Source: Candidatus Saccharimonadota bacterium
Lineage (GTDB): Bacteria > Patescibacteriota > Saccharimonadia > Saccharimonadales > Saccharimonadaceae
Assembly (NCBI GenBank): GCA_017536895.1
Contig: JAFWCN010000005.1
Span: 85,003-149,002 of the forward strand
Length of the DNA: 64,000 nt
Reading direction: 5' to 3'
Below are positions 15,745 through 24,126 of the stretch, one piece after another. Every line of letters starts with the position of its first letter. The first letter of the stretch is position 1. Below the pieces are notes generated by a model. That model was given only the letters and a program-made list of their open reading frames with translations. It did no database searches and was not told the DNA's origin. Made by a program: the position numbers and the translations under genes.

Positions 15745-17610
15745 CTAGCTACCTAGCACACATCGGGCTGAGTCACCGTAGTAGCGACTGCTGTTACCGG
15801 ACGGACTCACACCGCTAGAACTCACGCGGAGGCGTCTCATATAGTCAGTATCGTACCAAGTAGAAGACCAGAAGCTGCCGTCGCTACCCTGATAGCGCGC
15901 CGTACCTAAGTTGAAGTAGCCAGATAGCGGCGTATCAAGGGCAGTTTGGAAAGCAGTGTAGTTACTGTTGTAGGCTGTATAAAGGGCTTGGAATTCACCA
16001 TCAGCAGTAGATGTGGGTAGACGCCAGCCTTTAGGACATATATCACCATCTATGTCATAAAGGGAGCTAGATTTAGGGTCACTGGAGGGGCTACCCGTGG
16101 AGCTCGTACCATTACCGTAGCAGTAAGTACCAGCAGAAATTGCACAGTAGTTATAGTAAATGCCTACTTTGCCTTGAGCGATACTGGTGACACCGTTAAT
16201 AGTTTGAGGAGTAACGACTTCACTATTCCATTGACCACTTGCTGGACTATCTACACAGTAGGCATTATAGCAAGTGCCACTAACTGATATTTTAGGTACG
16301 CTATAATAGTTGCTACTATCACCGTAGCCTAGAGCAGCTGTAGGATACTTGCCGTTAGGATCAGAAGTTGGATCACGATAAGATGCTGTGCCTTTGAGGT
16401 AAGCAAGGGAGGAATCTTCTGCATTGGTGGTATCACTCGTGAGGTTCCCTTGGACAGTGGAGTCTACGAGATCTAGTCTTAGGTTATCTAGCATCCAGCA
16501 GTTGCCATCATTAAGTTGCTGTACATTGTAGGTTTTACCATCACGTCCGTCAGTAACGGTAGTTGGGGTGGTTGGGCAGGTTGTCATAGTTTGCATACAG
16601 GTAGCTGCATCGGTACAAAGTTCTGGAAGTGGTGGCGCTGGGGAGTTGCTCTTCCACATCGCATAAAGGTTTTTGGTGACGGTAGCAGTGGCAGAAGAAG
16701 TACCAGGGTTAAGGGCTACGTAGCCACCTGGCTGGACCACGTCACTGGAGCAGGTATCGTCACTTGTTTGACTTGTACACCAGCCTTTAAACATGTAGCC
16801 TGTTCTAACTGGTACATTTGAAGAGATTTTTATAGCAGCATTGCCGGTAGTATCAGTACCTTGCAAGGGATTAGGTGTAGGCATGTTTGTTACGGTATCA
16901 GAGCCTGCATTGGCATTATAGTTAATGGTGTAGTTAGTAGTAACTATCTTGCTTATACCAATGAAGTTAACGACATTAGAATAAGTACCTGAGGTTTGGG
17001 AAGATGTAGCTCTTGCTCCGATTTTAAACTGTACTGATGAGGAACTTGCAGTAGATGAATTAATGAGTTTAATAGGAGACGCGGTAGTGTAGATAGGAAG
17101 GCCATTATAGCCAGCTGAAGTACCACTTACGATATCACCACTAATCCAAGTGGAACCAGAATCAGTAGAATAAGAATAGCCCCAGTAACCTGGATCAAAG
17201 GCTGAGAGTGAGGCTTTGTTAGAGGATAGGTTAGTGAATTTATTAGCAGTTTCTGTACCACCTCTTCTTAGTTCTGTAGAGTTATAAGTACTACTACCTA
17301 CTGTACTACTTAGAGTATAGCCTAATGGAGAGTTAGAACCAGCTGTGACAGTAATAATGTTGCTGTCTTTATAGTCGCCTGGAGTGAGGTTATCAATGGT
17401 TAATCCATCGCTAGTGGCTCCTGTGCCTCCTGTGATAGTAATCTTAACTGCAGGGTTAAAGGTAAAGGAGATGCCTTGTTCACTTTCAAAGGTTTCGGCG
17501 GAAGTATTAGAACCAAAAAAGGTAATACAGGTAAAACTTACTAAACTAACCACTAGTAACACTATGCCTAGTGTTAAGGTTTTCTTCATGATTTTTTGCT
17601 TAGTACGCAT
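15745..17610 (-). CDS. Secreted FISUMP-domain surface protein
   Basis: A signal peptide (about residues 1-38, ending NTSA) is followed by Ser/Thr-rich beta domains. An InlB/Listeria-Bacteroides-type repeat lies at about 230-320 (YTINYNANAGSDTVTNMP; TGYMFKGWC; LYAMWK). A C-terminal FISUMP (Fibrobacter major paralogue) domain spans about 330-621, with TVTDGRDGKTYNVQQL, NCWMLDNLRLD, CPKGWRLPT and FWSST. This is a C-type-lectin-like surface domain. The start at 17610 has AAGGATGG upstream. A structured leader precedes it. The last 40 codons may be a diversified region. Confidence 0.8.
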   Translation of the reverse strand: MRTKQKIMKKTLTLGIVLLVVSLVSFTCITFFGSNTSAETFESEQGISFTFNPAVKITITGGTGATSDGLTIDNLTPGDYKDSNIITVTAGSNSPLGYTLSSTVGSSTYNSTELRRGGTETANKFTNLSSNKASLSAFDPGYWGYSYSTDSGSTWISGDIVSGTSAGYNGLPIYTTASPIKLINSSTASSSSVQFKIGARATSSQTSGTYSNVVNFIGISKIVTTNYTINYNANAGSDTVTNMPTPNPLQGTDTTGNAAIKISSNVPVRTGYMFKGWCTSQTSDDTCSSDVVQPGGYVALNPGTSSATATVTKNLYAMWKSNSPAPPLPELCTDAATCMQTMTTCPTTPTTVTDGRDGKTYNVQQLNDGNCWMLDNLRLDLVDSTVQGNLTSDTTNAEDSSLAYLKGTASYRDPTSDPNGKYPTAALGYGDSSNYYSVPKISVSGTCYNAYCVDSPASGQWNSEVVTPQTINGVTSIAQGKVGIYYNYCAISAGTYCYGNGTSSTGSPSSDPKSSSLYDIDGDICPKGWRLPTSTADGEFQALYTAYNSNYTAFQTALDTPLSGYFNLGTARYQGSDGSFWSSTWYDTDYMRRLRVSSSGVSPSGNSSRYYGDSARCVLGS

Positions 17611-17739
17611 TTACCATCCTTATGTTAGTTGCCTTTTATTCTCCTTGCCCCCTTACGGTGCCATTTATACAAAAGGCGTACATAAAATGGCACCGTAAGA
17701 GGTATGACAACATTGACTTGTTGTCACATCATAATTATA
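17611..17739 (-). promoter_or_regulatory. Promoter and structured leader of FISUMP gene
   Basis: TATAAT (17734-17739, minus) should start an mRNA near 17727, giving a leader of about 117 nt. It contains two strong hairpins: TGACAACA/TGTTGTCA (17705-17726) and a perfect 15-bp stem CTTACGGTGCCATTT with its complement (17652-17699). The Shine-Dalgarno lies downstream of both. Neither stem is followed by a T-run. Confidence 0.6.
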
Positions 17740-17804
17740 TCAAGCTTTTTCATTATCGTAAACACTTATGCATAAAAAAAGACCCTCAGGTCACTGCGTC
17801 ATCA

Positions 17805-17881
17805 TGGTTGCGGGGGTTGGATTTGAACCAACGACCTTTTGGTTATGAGCCAAACGAGCTACCAGACTGCTCTACCCCGCG
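17805..17881 (-). tRNA. Initiator tRNA-fMet (CAT)
   Basis: The 77-nt cloverleaf includes an encoded CCA. It starts CGCGGGG against CCCCGCA, giving the C1-A72 mismatch of bacterial initiators. The anticodon loop is CTCATAA. The anticodon stem has two rather than three consecutive G-C pairs. A TATAAT at 17970-17975 precedes both this gene and the partial copy upstream of it. Confidence 0.9.
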
Positions 17882-17958
17882 ATATTTTAATGACTCATGT
17901 GCTCGTTTGGCTCATGAGCCGTCACAACGGAGGAGCTACCAGACTGCTCTGCCCCGCG
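17882..17958 (-). pseudogene. Partial 5' copy of tRNA-fMet with palindromic insert
   Basis: Positions 17933-17958 repeat the first 26 nt of the initiator tRNA with one change (acceptor 5' strand and D-arm). The sequence then departs into CCGT/ACGG and GGCTCATGAGCC hairpins. It next carries GAGCCAAACGAGC, the exact reverse complement of the real tRNA's GCTCGTTTGGCTC. The copy lies between promoter and tRNA and should be transcribed with it. Confidence 0.7.
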
Positions 17959-18007
17959 ATATAGTACATATTATATCGCGAGCTAGAACATCTGTCAAGC
18001 ATTAAGA

Positions 18008-19330
18008 CTATGGGTTAAAATTATATTCTTGAGTCACCGTCAATGTCTTCTTCATCCCCGCACTATCATTGCCGTCATCAGCATCTAGCAGCTCGAGCGG
18101 TCCCATCACAGAAAGAGCTAAATCATTTTTACTCTTCAACGTTACCAAAACACGTCGATACAAATCATTCGCACGTCCAGTTGAATCTACTTCTAGTTGA
18201 ACTCCTTTCATTTTTGCTACTACTAAACCATTATCATTGTTGACTTTCTCCTCCGTTCCACAAAGTGCACCATTCGCGCAAAACAGTTCTAGCCTAAACT
18301 CTGTCGGTGGTTGACCATACGGATAGCTCACTATTGCTTGGAAAGTATCACTGTTTCTTGGTCCATCTATCGGGCTCGGTAATTCCATCATCACCGAGCA
18401 AGCAAAGTCATCCTTCATTTCGCCAACAGATTTAGCACAGTTTACATTATATGGGTTATTACTAACGGTCTTATCGTTCGATTTTACAAGAGCATTTTTG
18501 TTAATTATATTATCCGATGCATTACCATCCTTCGGTATAAAATACAAAGATCCACGATTAGTCTTTTCCGCACCCTCAGTTTTATTAACTTTATCGAACG
18601 AACTCATAGTAAACCTTGGCCCCGTTTGTAATATTGTCAAAGAAACAACAGGTGGAATTGCTACTGGCACAGACGATGCTGGAAAACCTTGCTTAAAAAC
18701 GAATTTGGCATCTTTGTTGTTGCCTAACGCCTTAATTGCATCATTTTTCGAGAACCATTTTAGTTTTATATGGGAAATTTCATTTACATCCACATCATCT
18801 GTGAATTTTAGCCTTATCACATCTAGCATATTAGAGGTTGACAAAGTTCCGCTATAGCCATCCAACACATCAGTCATTGTCAAACAGGTTGTTTCCTGTT
18901 GCATGTTATTACCGGAAGCATCACTTTTTGCTTCTACAATCTCACCATTTATTTTATTTCCATCTTCGTCACTCTTTCCTAGAATCTTCCAAACAACTGC
19001 GCAGTCTTCTTCCGCCGAATCATCATTCGCCTTATCCATATAATACATTATTTCTCCACAGGTCACTATTCCATTATTATTCGGTGTTTCCTTACTTACG
19101 CCCTCCTGAGTCAAACAATTCTGGTAATTAGAGTAAGCCAACTTTGCATCTTCTATGCCAGCCAATGCTGAATCATAGGCTGACTGTGACAAATCATCAT
19201 TTGAAGTCCTCTCTACTTCCGAAATAATCACAGCCGCAAAGCTAATTGCCACAATCATCAAAATCAGAGTCGAGAACGCCACGATATAAAATGACGCTGC
19301 GCCTTTTTTAAATTTACTCCTTATCTTCAT
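18008..19330 (-). CDS. PilX-like minor pilin
   Basis: The N-terminus GAASFYIVAFSTLILMIVAI with EVERTSNDDLSQSAYDSALA matches PilX/PilV-like minor pilins, which have a hydrophobic helix but no class III prepilin cleavage motif. The 440 residues continue as a Ser/Asn/Asp-rich extracellular domain with paired cysteines. It begins 1 nt after the stop of the upstream pseudopilin, with GGAGG upstream, and is last of a three-gene minor-pilin operon. Confidence 0.65.
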   Translation of the reverse strand: MKIRSKFKKGAASFYIVAFSTLILMIVAISFAAVIISEVERTSNDDLSQSAYDSALAGIEDAKLAYSNYQNCLTQEGVSKETPNNNGIVTCGEIMYYMDKANDDSAEEDCAVVWKILGKSDEDGNKINGEIVEAKSDASGNNMQQETTCLTMTDVLDGYSGTLSTSNMLDVIRLKFTDDVDVNEISHIKLKWFSKNDAIKALGNNKDAKFVFKQGFPASSVPVAIPPVVSLTILQTGPRFTMSSFDKVNKTEGAEKTNRGSLYFIPKDGNASDNIINKNALVKSNDKTVSNNPYNVNCAKSVGEMKDDFACSVMMELPSPIDGPRNSDTFQAIVSYPYGQPPTEFRLELFCANGALCGTEEKVNNDNGLVVAKMKGVQLEVDSTGRANDLYRRVLVTLKSKNDLALSVMGPLELLDADDGNDSAGMKKTLTVTQEYNFNP

Positions 19331-19331
19331 C

Positions 19332-20228
19332 TTATTCTCCTCCTCCTATCGCCTGAGCAGCAAAGTTAAATTTATTTATTGAACAATAATCAAAGTTTTC
19401 GATTGATGCATTATCTATTCCTTCTGGTGTGGCGCAATAACTACCCTGCGCCGCCACATTTGCCCCACCCTGCAATGTCCCCAACACAAACGATACTGAA
19501 TAAAAAATATTATTTCCAACTGCATTTATCGCTGGCGTTGGCGCAAATAAATCATATAAAGCCAGGTTGCTATTTTCAGATAATAGTTCAATCGGGTCTT
19601 CCGTCACTACCATGTTATATTCATTGCCCGAGATATCAATTTCATTCCGATCTGAAGTCTTACCAAAAGCCACACATACCGCTCGGTCCTCATCCTTCAC
19701 TTTTAGTAACCTTATTTTTTCAAGAAGAGCGTCGCCGTTAACATTCTTATATTTAAATGTAGCCTTTTTCATATTCTCGTTTACTTTCGCATCTTCATTG
19801 TAATAATATCCCGAATTCCAAATGTATGAATAGCTCCCTGTACAAAATACTCCCACCGCTGGCACTTCGTTTTCATTTTTCTCCCCTATCGTTACATCAG
19901 TCATCTTTCTTGCTGCAACCAAACTTTGACCACTATTATTTTTACAATCATCTGCGTCATCAGAACCTTCTGCAAACCAAGTTCCACAAGATTTTTCTGG
20001 AGATACTACCATCGCATTCTGGACTGCTGCTCGCATATCATCCACCAACTCCATCCCAATCGTGTTAATCTGATTCAATACTAACCCTCGATGATAAGCC
20101 GAAATCGAGTTCGTAATAATAAGCGCCACAGCCAAAGACAAGACCGTAATAAAAGTAATAGAAAGCGAAAGTTCAATCAAGGTAAAGCCTTTTTTCCTTT
20201 CATTCATTCTTTTTTTTACAATCATCAT
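19332..20228 (-). CDS. Prepilin-type pseudopilin (PilW/GspJ-like)
   Basis: A class III prepilin peptide is present: KKG followed by FTLIELSLSITFITVLSLAV, with the conserved Glu at position 5 after the cleavage site. The mature domain is about 280 residues with several cysteines. I chose ATG 20228 because it overlaps the upstream stop as ATGA and has GGAG 8 nt before it. It is probably a minor pilus component processed by a prepilin peptidase encoded elsewhere. Confidence 0.75.
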   Translation of the reverse strand: MMIVKKRMNERKKGFTLIELSLSITFITVLSLAVALIITNSISAYHRGLVLNQINTIGMELVDDMRAAVQNAMVVSPEKSCGTWFAEGSDDADDCKNNSGQSLVAARKMTDVTIGEKNENEVPAVGVFCTGSYSYIWNSGYYYNEDAKVNENMKKATFKYKNVNGDALLEKIRLLKVKDEDRAVCVAFGKTSDRNEIDISGNEYNMVVTEDPIELLSENSNLALYDLFAPTPAINAVGNNIFYSVSFVLGTLQGGANVAAQGSYCATPEGIDNASIENFDYCSINKFNFAAQAIGGGE

Positions 20229-20944
20229 TGTTTCTCCACGCATTTATTATCATCATCCGGCACTATTTCTACTCCCGATGTATTCCTTGCACCTTGTTCT
20301 ATTCTCACGTTAGCTCTCGTTCCGCTGTCCTTTGTATTACCATTTGGGTTTACGCAAAAATTAACAGGTCCAGATTCAATGCTAAAACTATCCAGTAATT
20401 TGTTAAGTCCTTTTCCTTGACTAACTTCCACCGTGTTATTAGGCATCACAAATGTGTAAATCGTTCCAGACTGAGGATGTCTAGTTATTAAAATAGCACC
20501 CTTGTACAAATCACCATTCGTATCCTGTATTGCCGCAGACCATCTTGGGTTATAACTTTCTGCTTGTCCTATTATGCTACCATCTTCAATCACTTCTGCT
20601 TTACAGTCCTTCAAAGCTTCTATCGTGGCGTCAAAACTTCCTTCACACTTTGCATAGCCAATCACATCATACATGAAGATGTCGTCACTATTATTCTCGC
20701 CAAAAGTAATCAGTTTTCCATAAATAGCCTTTTTCGTATTTCCTCCATCATTTGTTCCTTGCACATTCTCTGTTTTCGAATAAGCACTCCGAAGGAATTC
20801 CACAAAATTTTGTACGGAATCATTATACCTTTGTTGGAAAATCGAATTCTGCACCCCAATCGTCACGCCCAAAAACAAAAGTCCAGTAATCGCCAAGAAA
20901 AGCGATACTTCAATCAGAGTAAAGCCACCCTTTATTCTTTTCAT
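20225..20944 (-). CDS. Prepilin-type pseudopilin (GspH/FimT-like)
   Basis: The N-terminus has the prepilin motif KGGFTLIEVSLFLAITGLLF with Glu+5. The 239-residue protein then has a globular domain resembling GspH/FimT. It starts the minor-pilin operon. TATAAT (20951-20956, minus) ends 6 nt before the ATG, predicting a leaderless operon mRNA whose downstream genes depend on overlaps and internal Shine-Dalgarno sites. Confidence 0.75.
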   Translation of the reverse strand: MKRIKGGFTLIEVSLFLAITGLLFLGVTIGVQNSIFQQRYNDSVQNFVEFLRSAYSKTENVQGTNDGGNTKKAIYGKLITFGENNSDDIFMYDVIGYAKCEGSFDATIEALKDCKAEVIEDGSIIGQAESYNPRWSAAIQDTNGDLYKGAILITRHPQSGTIYTFVMPNNTVEVSQGKGLNKLLDSFSIESGPVNFCVNPNGNTKDSGTRANVRIEQGARNTSGVEIVPDDDNKCVEKQ

Positions 20945-20977
20945 ATTATCATTATACCATAAGCATCAACTATTCAA

Positions 20978-21409
20978 TCAATAATTCGGGAATAAATATA
21001 GCATCCATTTTTCAAAATTAGAGTACTCTTTCTCTTTCTTCTCCTCAGTTACCGCTACTTCGTATTTGTTTTTCGCTTTTTCAGAATTCTCTGGCATAAT
21101 CACCATATTTTCGCCAGGCATTTTTTTATCCAGATATTTTCTCGCAAGTAATTCCTGGTATTCAGTTGTTTTATAATACTCATTCTCAAGTTCCGCCGCC
21201 TCTACCTCAACTCCTAATAATTCTAATGATTTTCGTTCTGTAGCTAACCTTTCCGTCAACTCCCAGTTTCTCGACATTGCTGCAATCGACTGATACGTCC
21301 ACACCAAGCAAAGCAATATTGCAAGAACTAAAACCACATTTTCCACCGTCAAAAAATCATGCCGCATCTTATAATTCAACCGTCTTAATTTCGTCTTCAT
21401 CCCACTCAT
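20978..21409 (-). CDS. FtsL/DivIC-like septum formation protein
   Basis: The 143-residue protein has a short basic N-terminus, one membrane helix (VENVVLVLAILLCLVWTY), a heptad-rich coiled coil (TERLATERKSLELLGVEVEA) and an ARKYL-like segment typical of DivIC/FtsB. It would sit at the division septum. The start at 21409 is supported by AGGAG 8 nt upstream; the longer open frame runs back into the tRNA-Ile gene and was rejected. Confidence 0.7.
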   Translation of the reverse strand: MSGMKTKLRRLNYKMRHDFLTVENVVLVLAILLCLVWTYQSIAAMSRNWELTERLATERKSLELLGVEVEAAELENEYYKTTEYQELLARKYLDKKMPGENMVIMPENSEKAKNKYEVAVTEEKKEKEYSNFEKWMLYLFPNY

Positions 21410-21421
21410 ATTCACTACTCC

Positions 21422-21498
21422 TGGTAGGGATGCCAGGATTCGAACCTGGGACACTGCGTGTATAAGACGCATGCTCTAACCAACTGAGCTACATCCCC
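21422..21498 (-). tRNA. tRNA-Ile (TAT)
   Basis: The 77-nt cloverleaf with encoded CCA has acceptor GGGGATG against CATCCCT and T-arm CCAGG-TTCGAAT-CCTGG. The anticodon loop is CTTATAC, anticodon TAT, which reads AUA. Most bacteria instead use a CAT tRNA modified by TilS. It lies just upstream of the DivIC-like gene on the same strand. Confidence 0.85.
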
Positions 21499-21529
21499 AT
21501 TTACTCTATTATACCATATAACGCCACTC

Positions 21530-21639
21530 ATAATTCTCAGGAAAAACCCGCCAGATTGGTATTTTCTCCGAGTGAAGCGCTATTATTGATAGAGCGAACG
21601 AGGAAAAATGCCGAGATGGCGGGTTTTAACGAGAATTAT
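21530..21639. repeat. 110-bp nested inverted repeat (family B, copy 2)
   Basis: Outer arms ATAATTCTC/GAGAATTAT and inner arms AAACCCGCCA/TGGCGGGTTT are perfect and separated by unequal spacers. The centre has GAGTGAAGCG, shared with the 11074 element, and GAGCGAACGAGG. The right arm overlaps the stop of the 67-residue gene, so it may also act as its 3' hairpin. Confidence 0.75.
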
Positions 21640-21839
21640 TTCTTCTTCAAGGTCAAGAAACCGTTACGTGGATTCTCAACAACAACACGGTCTGCTGGAA
21701 GATCACATGGAGTACCCTTGCCACCGTTCTCTTGCTTAGTGAAGAAATAGATAGTTTGTGGTTTGCCACCACGAAGAGTCACCTCAGATTTGTGTAGATA
21801 GTATTTCACACCCTTACCATTAGTATGTTCGTAAGCCAT
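21636..21839 (-). CDS. Small conserved-looking protein, unknown function
   Basis: This 67-residue basic protein has no recognised domain. TPCDLPADRVVVENPRNGF is the most distinctive segment and one cysteine is present. A strong Shine-Dalgarno (AAGGAGG) sits before the ATG, and codon use looks like that of neighbours, so it is probably real. The first residues (MAYEHTNGKGVKYYLHKSEV) suggest a compact beta structure. Confidence 0.7.
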   Translation of the reverse strand: MAYEHTNGKGVKYYLHKSEVTLRGGKPQTIYFFTKQENGGKGTPCDLPADRVVVENPRNGFLTLKKK

Positions 21840-21936
21840 TTAGCTTTCCTCCTTAAGTTAATATATTCCTATCTTATGACTAGGGCAAAAAATTGTCAAG
21901 AGTTTTTTCAAAAAAAATCCCCAAAAAATATTCATC

Positions 21937-22611
21937 TTACGATAGTAACAGGGATAACCTCAAGATTATCCACCAGATTCCTCTAATAAAAATTACAACA
22001 ATAATTATCAGCGTCACTAGGATCATAAACCCAGTAAACGACGGTGCCCACACTGGTGAAGCATAATTCTTACGATATAACTCCGTCGAAGGCAGGCTCG
22101 CCACAATCGAACTTTGCAACTCATCCGCCGCCGGATATTTCTGAATCTCGCTCATCATACAATTAATATATTCTGGCGAGCTCCAAGTCCAACCATTTGC
22201 GATTGCCGCCGCCTTACACACCTCTGAAGCCATTGCATACACATTTCCATTTGGATTACCATCGTTCGCCATATTCTTCTCTGCTTCTTCAAGCGCCTTA
22301 TTTGCCGCCCGAATATACATGTGCTCCAAATAAAACGGCCCCGTCCCAAAAGTCACCCTCTGCTCTCCATTATCATCCACCACATTAATTACGATATTAT
22401 TAAACACAAAATCCTTCAGTTCCTCTAACCCTTGCGACACTGCCTCTTCATTTTCTTCTGCATCTGCCGCCATCACCTTATCCCGAAGCTCCGTCATCCT
22501 AATATGGTCAAATCGAAGCAAAGTTGCATCCACGAAAAACAGTGGCACTAGCGCTACAATCAGCCACCATGTCTTCAGCTTGTGGAATTTAATTCGCCCA
22601 CGCTTTTTCAT
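21937..22611 (-). CDS. Membrane protein with two terminal helices, unknown function
   Basis: One membrane helix lies near the N-terminus (WWLIVALVPLFFVDATLL) and another near the C-terminus (FTGFMILVTLIIIVVIFI). The soluble part between has two cysteines and is predicted extracytoplasmic. No family is recognised. I chose ATG 22611 because TATAAT (22619-22624, minus) ends 7 nt before it. Confidence 0.65.
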   Translation of the reverse strand: MKKRGRIKFHKLKTWWLIVALVPLFFVDATLLRFDHIRMTELRDKVMAADAEENEEAVSQGLEELKDFVFNNIVINVVDDNGEQRVTFGTGPFYLEHMYIRAANKALEEAEKNMANDGNPNGNVYAMASEVCKAAAIANGWTWSSPEYINCMMSEIQKYPAADELQSSIVASLPSTELYRKNYASPVWAPSFTGFMILVTLIIIVVIFIRGIWWIILRLSLLLS

Positions 22612-22634
22612 GAAATATATTATACCATTTATGC

Positions 22635-22663
22635 TTGCACGTTTCAAAAATCTTTGCTAAAAT
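22635..22663 (+). promoter_or_regulatory. Promoter for a 28-residue ORF
   Basis: TTGCAC at 22635-22640 and TAAAAT at 22658-22663 have 17-bp spacing. The ATG of the small ORF follows 10 nt after the -10. Confidence 0.45.
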
Positions 22664-22673
22664 ACCATGACAT

Positions 22674-22760
22674 ATGCGTATCAAACGTTTAAATAAATCA
22701 GGAAAACAAAAACAATCTAAAATCCCCCCTGCCGAATGGCAAAACTTTATTGAGATTTAG
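22674..22760 (+). CDS. Possible 28-residue small protein
   Basis: ATG to TAG encodes a very basic N-terminus (MRIKRLNKSGKQKQSKIPP) ending AEWQNFIEI. A plausible promoter lies just upstream. It overlaps the 3' end of the convergent DsbA-like gene by 14 nt. No homologue is recognised. It could also be a by-product of an antisense transcript. Confidence 0.3.
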   Translation: MRIKRLNKSGKQKQSKIPPAEWQNFIEI

Positions 22761-23508
22761 CTTCTACAATTTCTTTAAGTAGTTTCACAAAATCATCCCC
22801 ACCTTGAGCTTCGGTCCAGGTGACTGTTTTTCCATTCACGGTTACACTTGAACCTTCTTTACTCCCCCAATCAATCAGCTGACCATCAATATAGAATGCC
22901 GGCGTCCCCTCAATATTCATCCGGTTACCAATCCCCATATCAAAGCTGATCTTTTTCGATACCGCTTCACTTGCCATGTCTTCATTAAACTTATCTACAT
23001 TTCCCTTTCCATCTGAAACTTCTAGAAAATACTTATCAAACATTGCTGTTCTATCCGAAGCCGAAGCATACTCCCATTCGGCTTGCTCCGCAAACAACTT
23101 ATCCGCATATTCTTTCCAATATCCTTGAAGTCCAGCCGCTTCCGCCGCCGAAGCTGCCGCCGTACCGTTCTTATGATACGACAATAGAAAACTACGATAT
23201 ACCACCGCCAACTTTCCGTCCAACTCTTCAATTGCTTTATTAACTTTCGTATTTATTGAAGCACAACCCGGGCACTGATAATCTGCATATTCAAATATCA
23301 ATACTGGTGCATTTGCATCACCTTTTACGTGATCACCAATATTTCCATTATCCTTATTGGCCGGTATTACCGAATAAAAATCATATTTACTAAAGTCTGT
23401 CGCCTTATTATTACCATCAATCACAAAATAAGCCGCCACCCCGATAGCTGCCACTATGAGAACTCCGACAATTACGCCAATCACTGAAAACCCCTTAACT
23501 TTTTTCAT
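22747..23508 (-). CDS. DsbA-like thiol-disulfide oxidoreductase, membrane anchored
   Basis: An N-terminal signal-anchor (residues 6-30) precedes a DsbA/thioredoxin-fold domain. The active site is C79-P-G-C82 within FEYADYQCPGCASINTKV, and the cis-proline loop is EGTPAFYIDG near residue 200. It should catalyse disulfide formation outside the membrane, which fits the Cys-containing pilins and surface proteins nearby. The 253-residue length is typical. A Shine-Dalgarno-like AGGGAG precedes the ATG. Confidence 0.85.
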   Translation of the reverse strand: MKKVKGFSVIGVIVGVLIVAAIGVAAYFVIDGNNKATDFSKYDFYSVIPANKDNGNIGDHVKGDANAPVLIFEYADYQCPGCASINTKVNKAIEELDGKLAVVYRSFLLSYHKNGTAAASAAEAAGLQGYWKEYADKLFAEQAEWEYASASDRTAMFDKYFLEVSDGKGNVDKFNEDMASEAVSKKISFDMGIGNRMNIEGTPAFYIDGQLIDWGSKEGSSVTVNGKTVTWTEAQGGDDFVKLLKEIVEAKSQ

Positions 23509-23550
23509 AAATAACTCCCTTTAGTAAAATAATGATATAATTATTATATC

Positions 23551-24126
23551 ATGTTCGACAATTTAATGCGCAAATTCGTCAAATGGCTTGATCCTAGGCT
23601 CGACCGCTTCCGCGCCAAGAAAACTCCCACCAAACCTCAAAAATACACTCCGAAATCCCTAGAAGAGTTTATCGGCGTTTTGCGCCGTACCCCTAAAACC
23701 ATTTTAAGTGACGAGGACCGCTCTCGCATCGCCGCCATTATGAGTTTCGACAACAAAAAAGTCTGTGACCTCATGGTCGAAAAAGACAAAATGGTTTTTG
23801 TCAATCACAAAGAAATCCTCGGCCCTCTCACACTCGATAAGCTTTACAAATCCGGCTTCACCAATTTCCCCGTTGTCGATAACGGCGGCAAGGTCAAAGG
23901 CATCATCCATACCGAGGCCTTAAATGCTCTCGAAATCAAAAAAACTGACCGCGCCGAAAAATACCTCGACAAAGAGTTTTATTACCTTCACATGGACGAT
24001 TCATTGTCCTTCGCCGTCGAAGAATCCAAACGCCTTGGCGCCCACTACTTCCTCGTCCTAGACGACAAAGATTCCCTAGCTGGCTTCATCACCACTCAAA
24101 TGATATTAGATTATTTATTAGGCTAA
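23551..24126 (+). CDS. CBS-domain protein
   Basis: The 191-residue protein carries a CBS pair: residues about 67-130 (FPVVDNGGKVKGIIHTEAL) and 131-191 (HYFLVLDDKDSLAGFITTQM). It resembles the cytoplasmic CBS part of CNNM/CorC transporters without the membrane domain. CBS pairs bind adenine nucleotides. The N-terminus is basic. Its stop codon lies within the left arm of the inverted repeat at 24121. Confidence 0.75.
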   Translation: MFDNLMRKFVKWLDPRLDRFRAKKTPTKPQKYTPKSLEEFIGVLRRTPKTILSDEDRSRIAAIMSFDNKKVCDLMVEKDKMVFVNHKEILGPLTLDKLYKSGFTNFPVVDNGGKVKGIIHTEALNALEIKKTDRAEKYLDKEFYYLHMDDSLSFAVEESKRLGAHYFLVLDDKDSLAGFITTQMILDYLLG

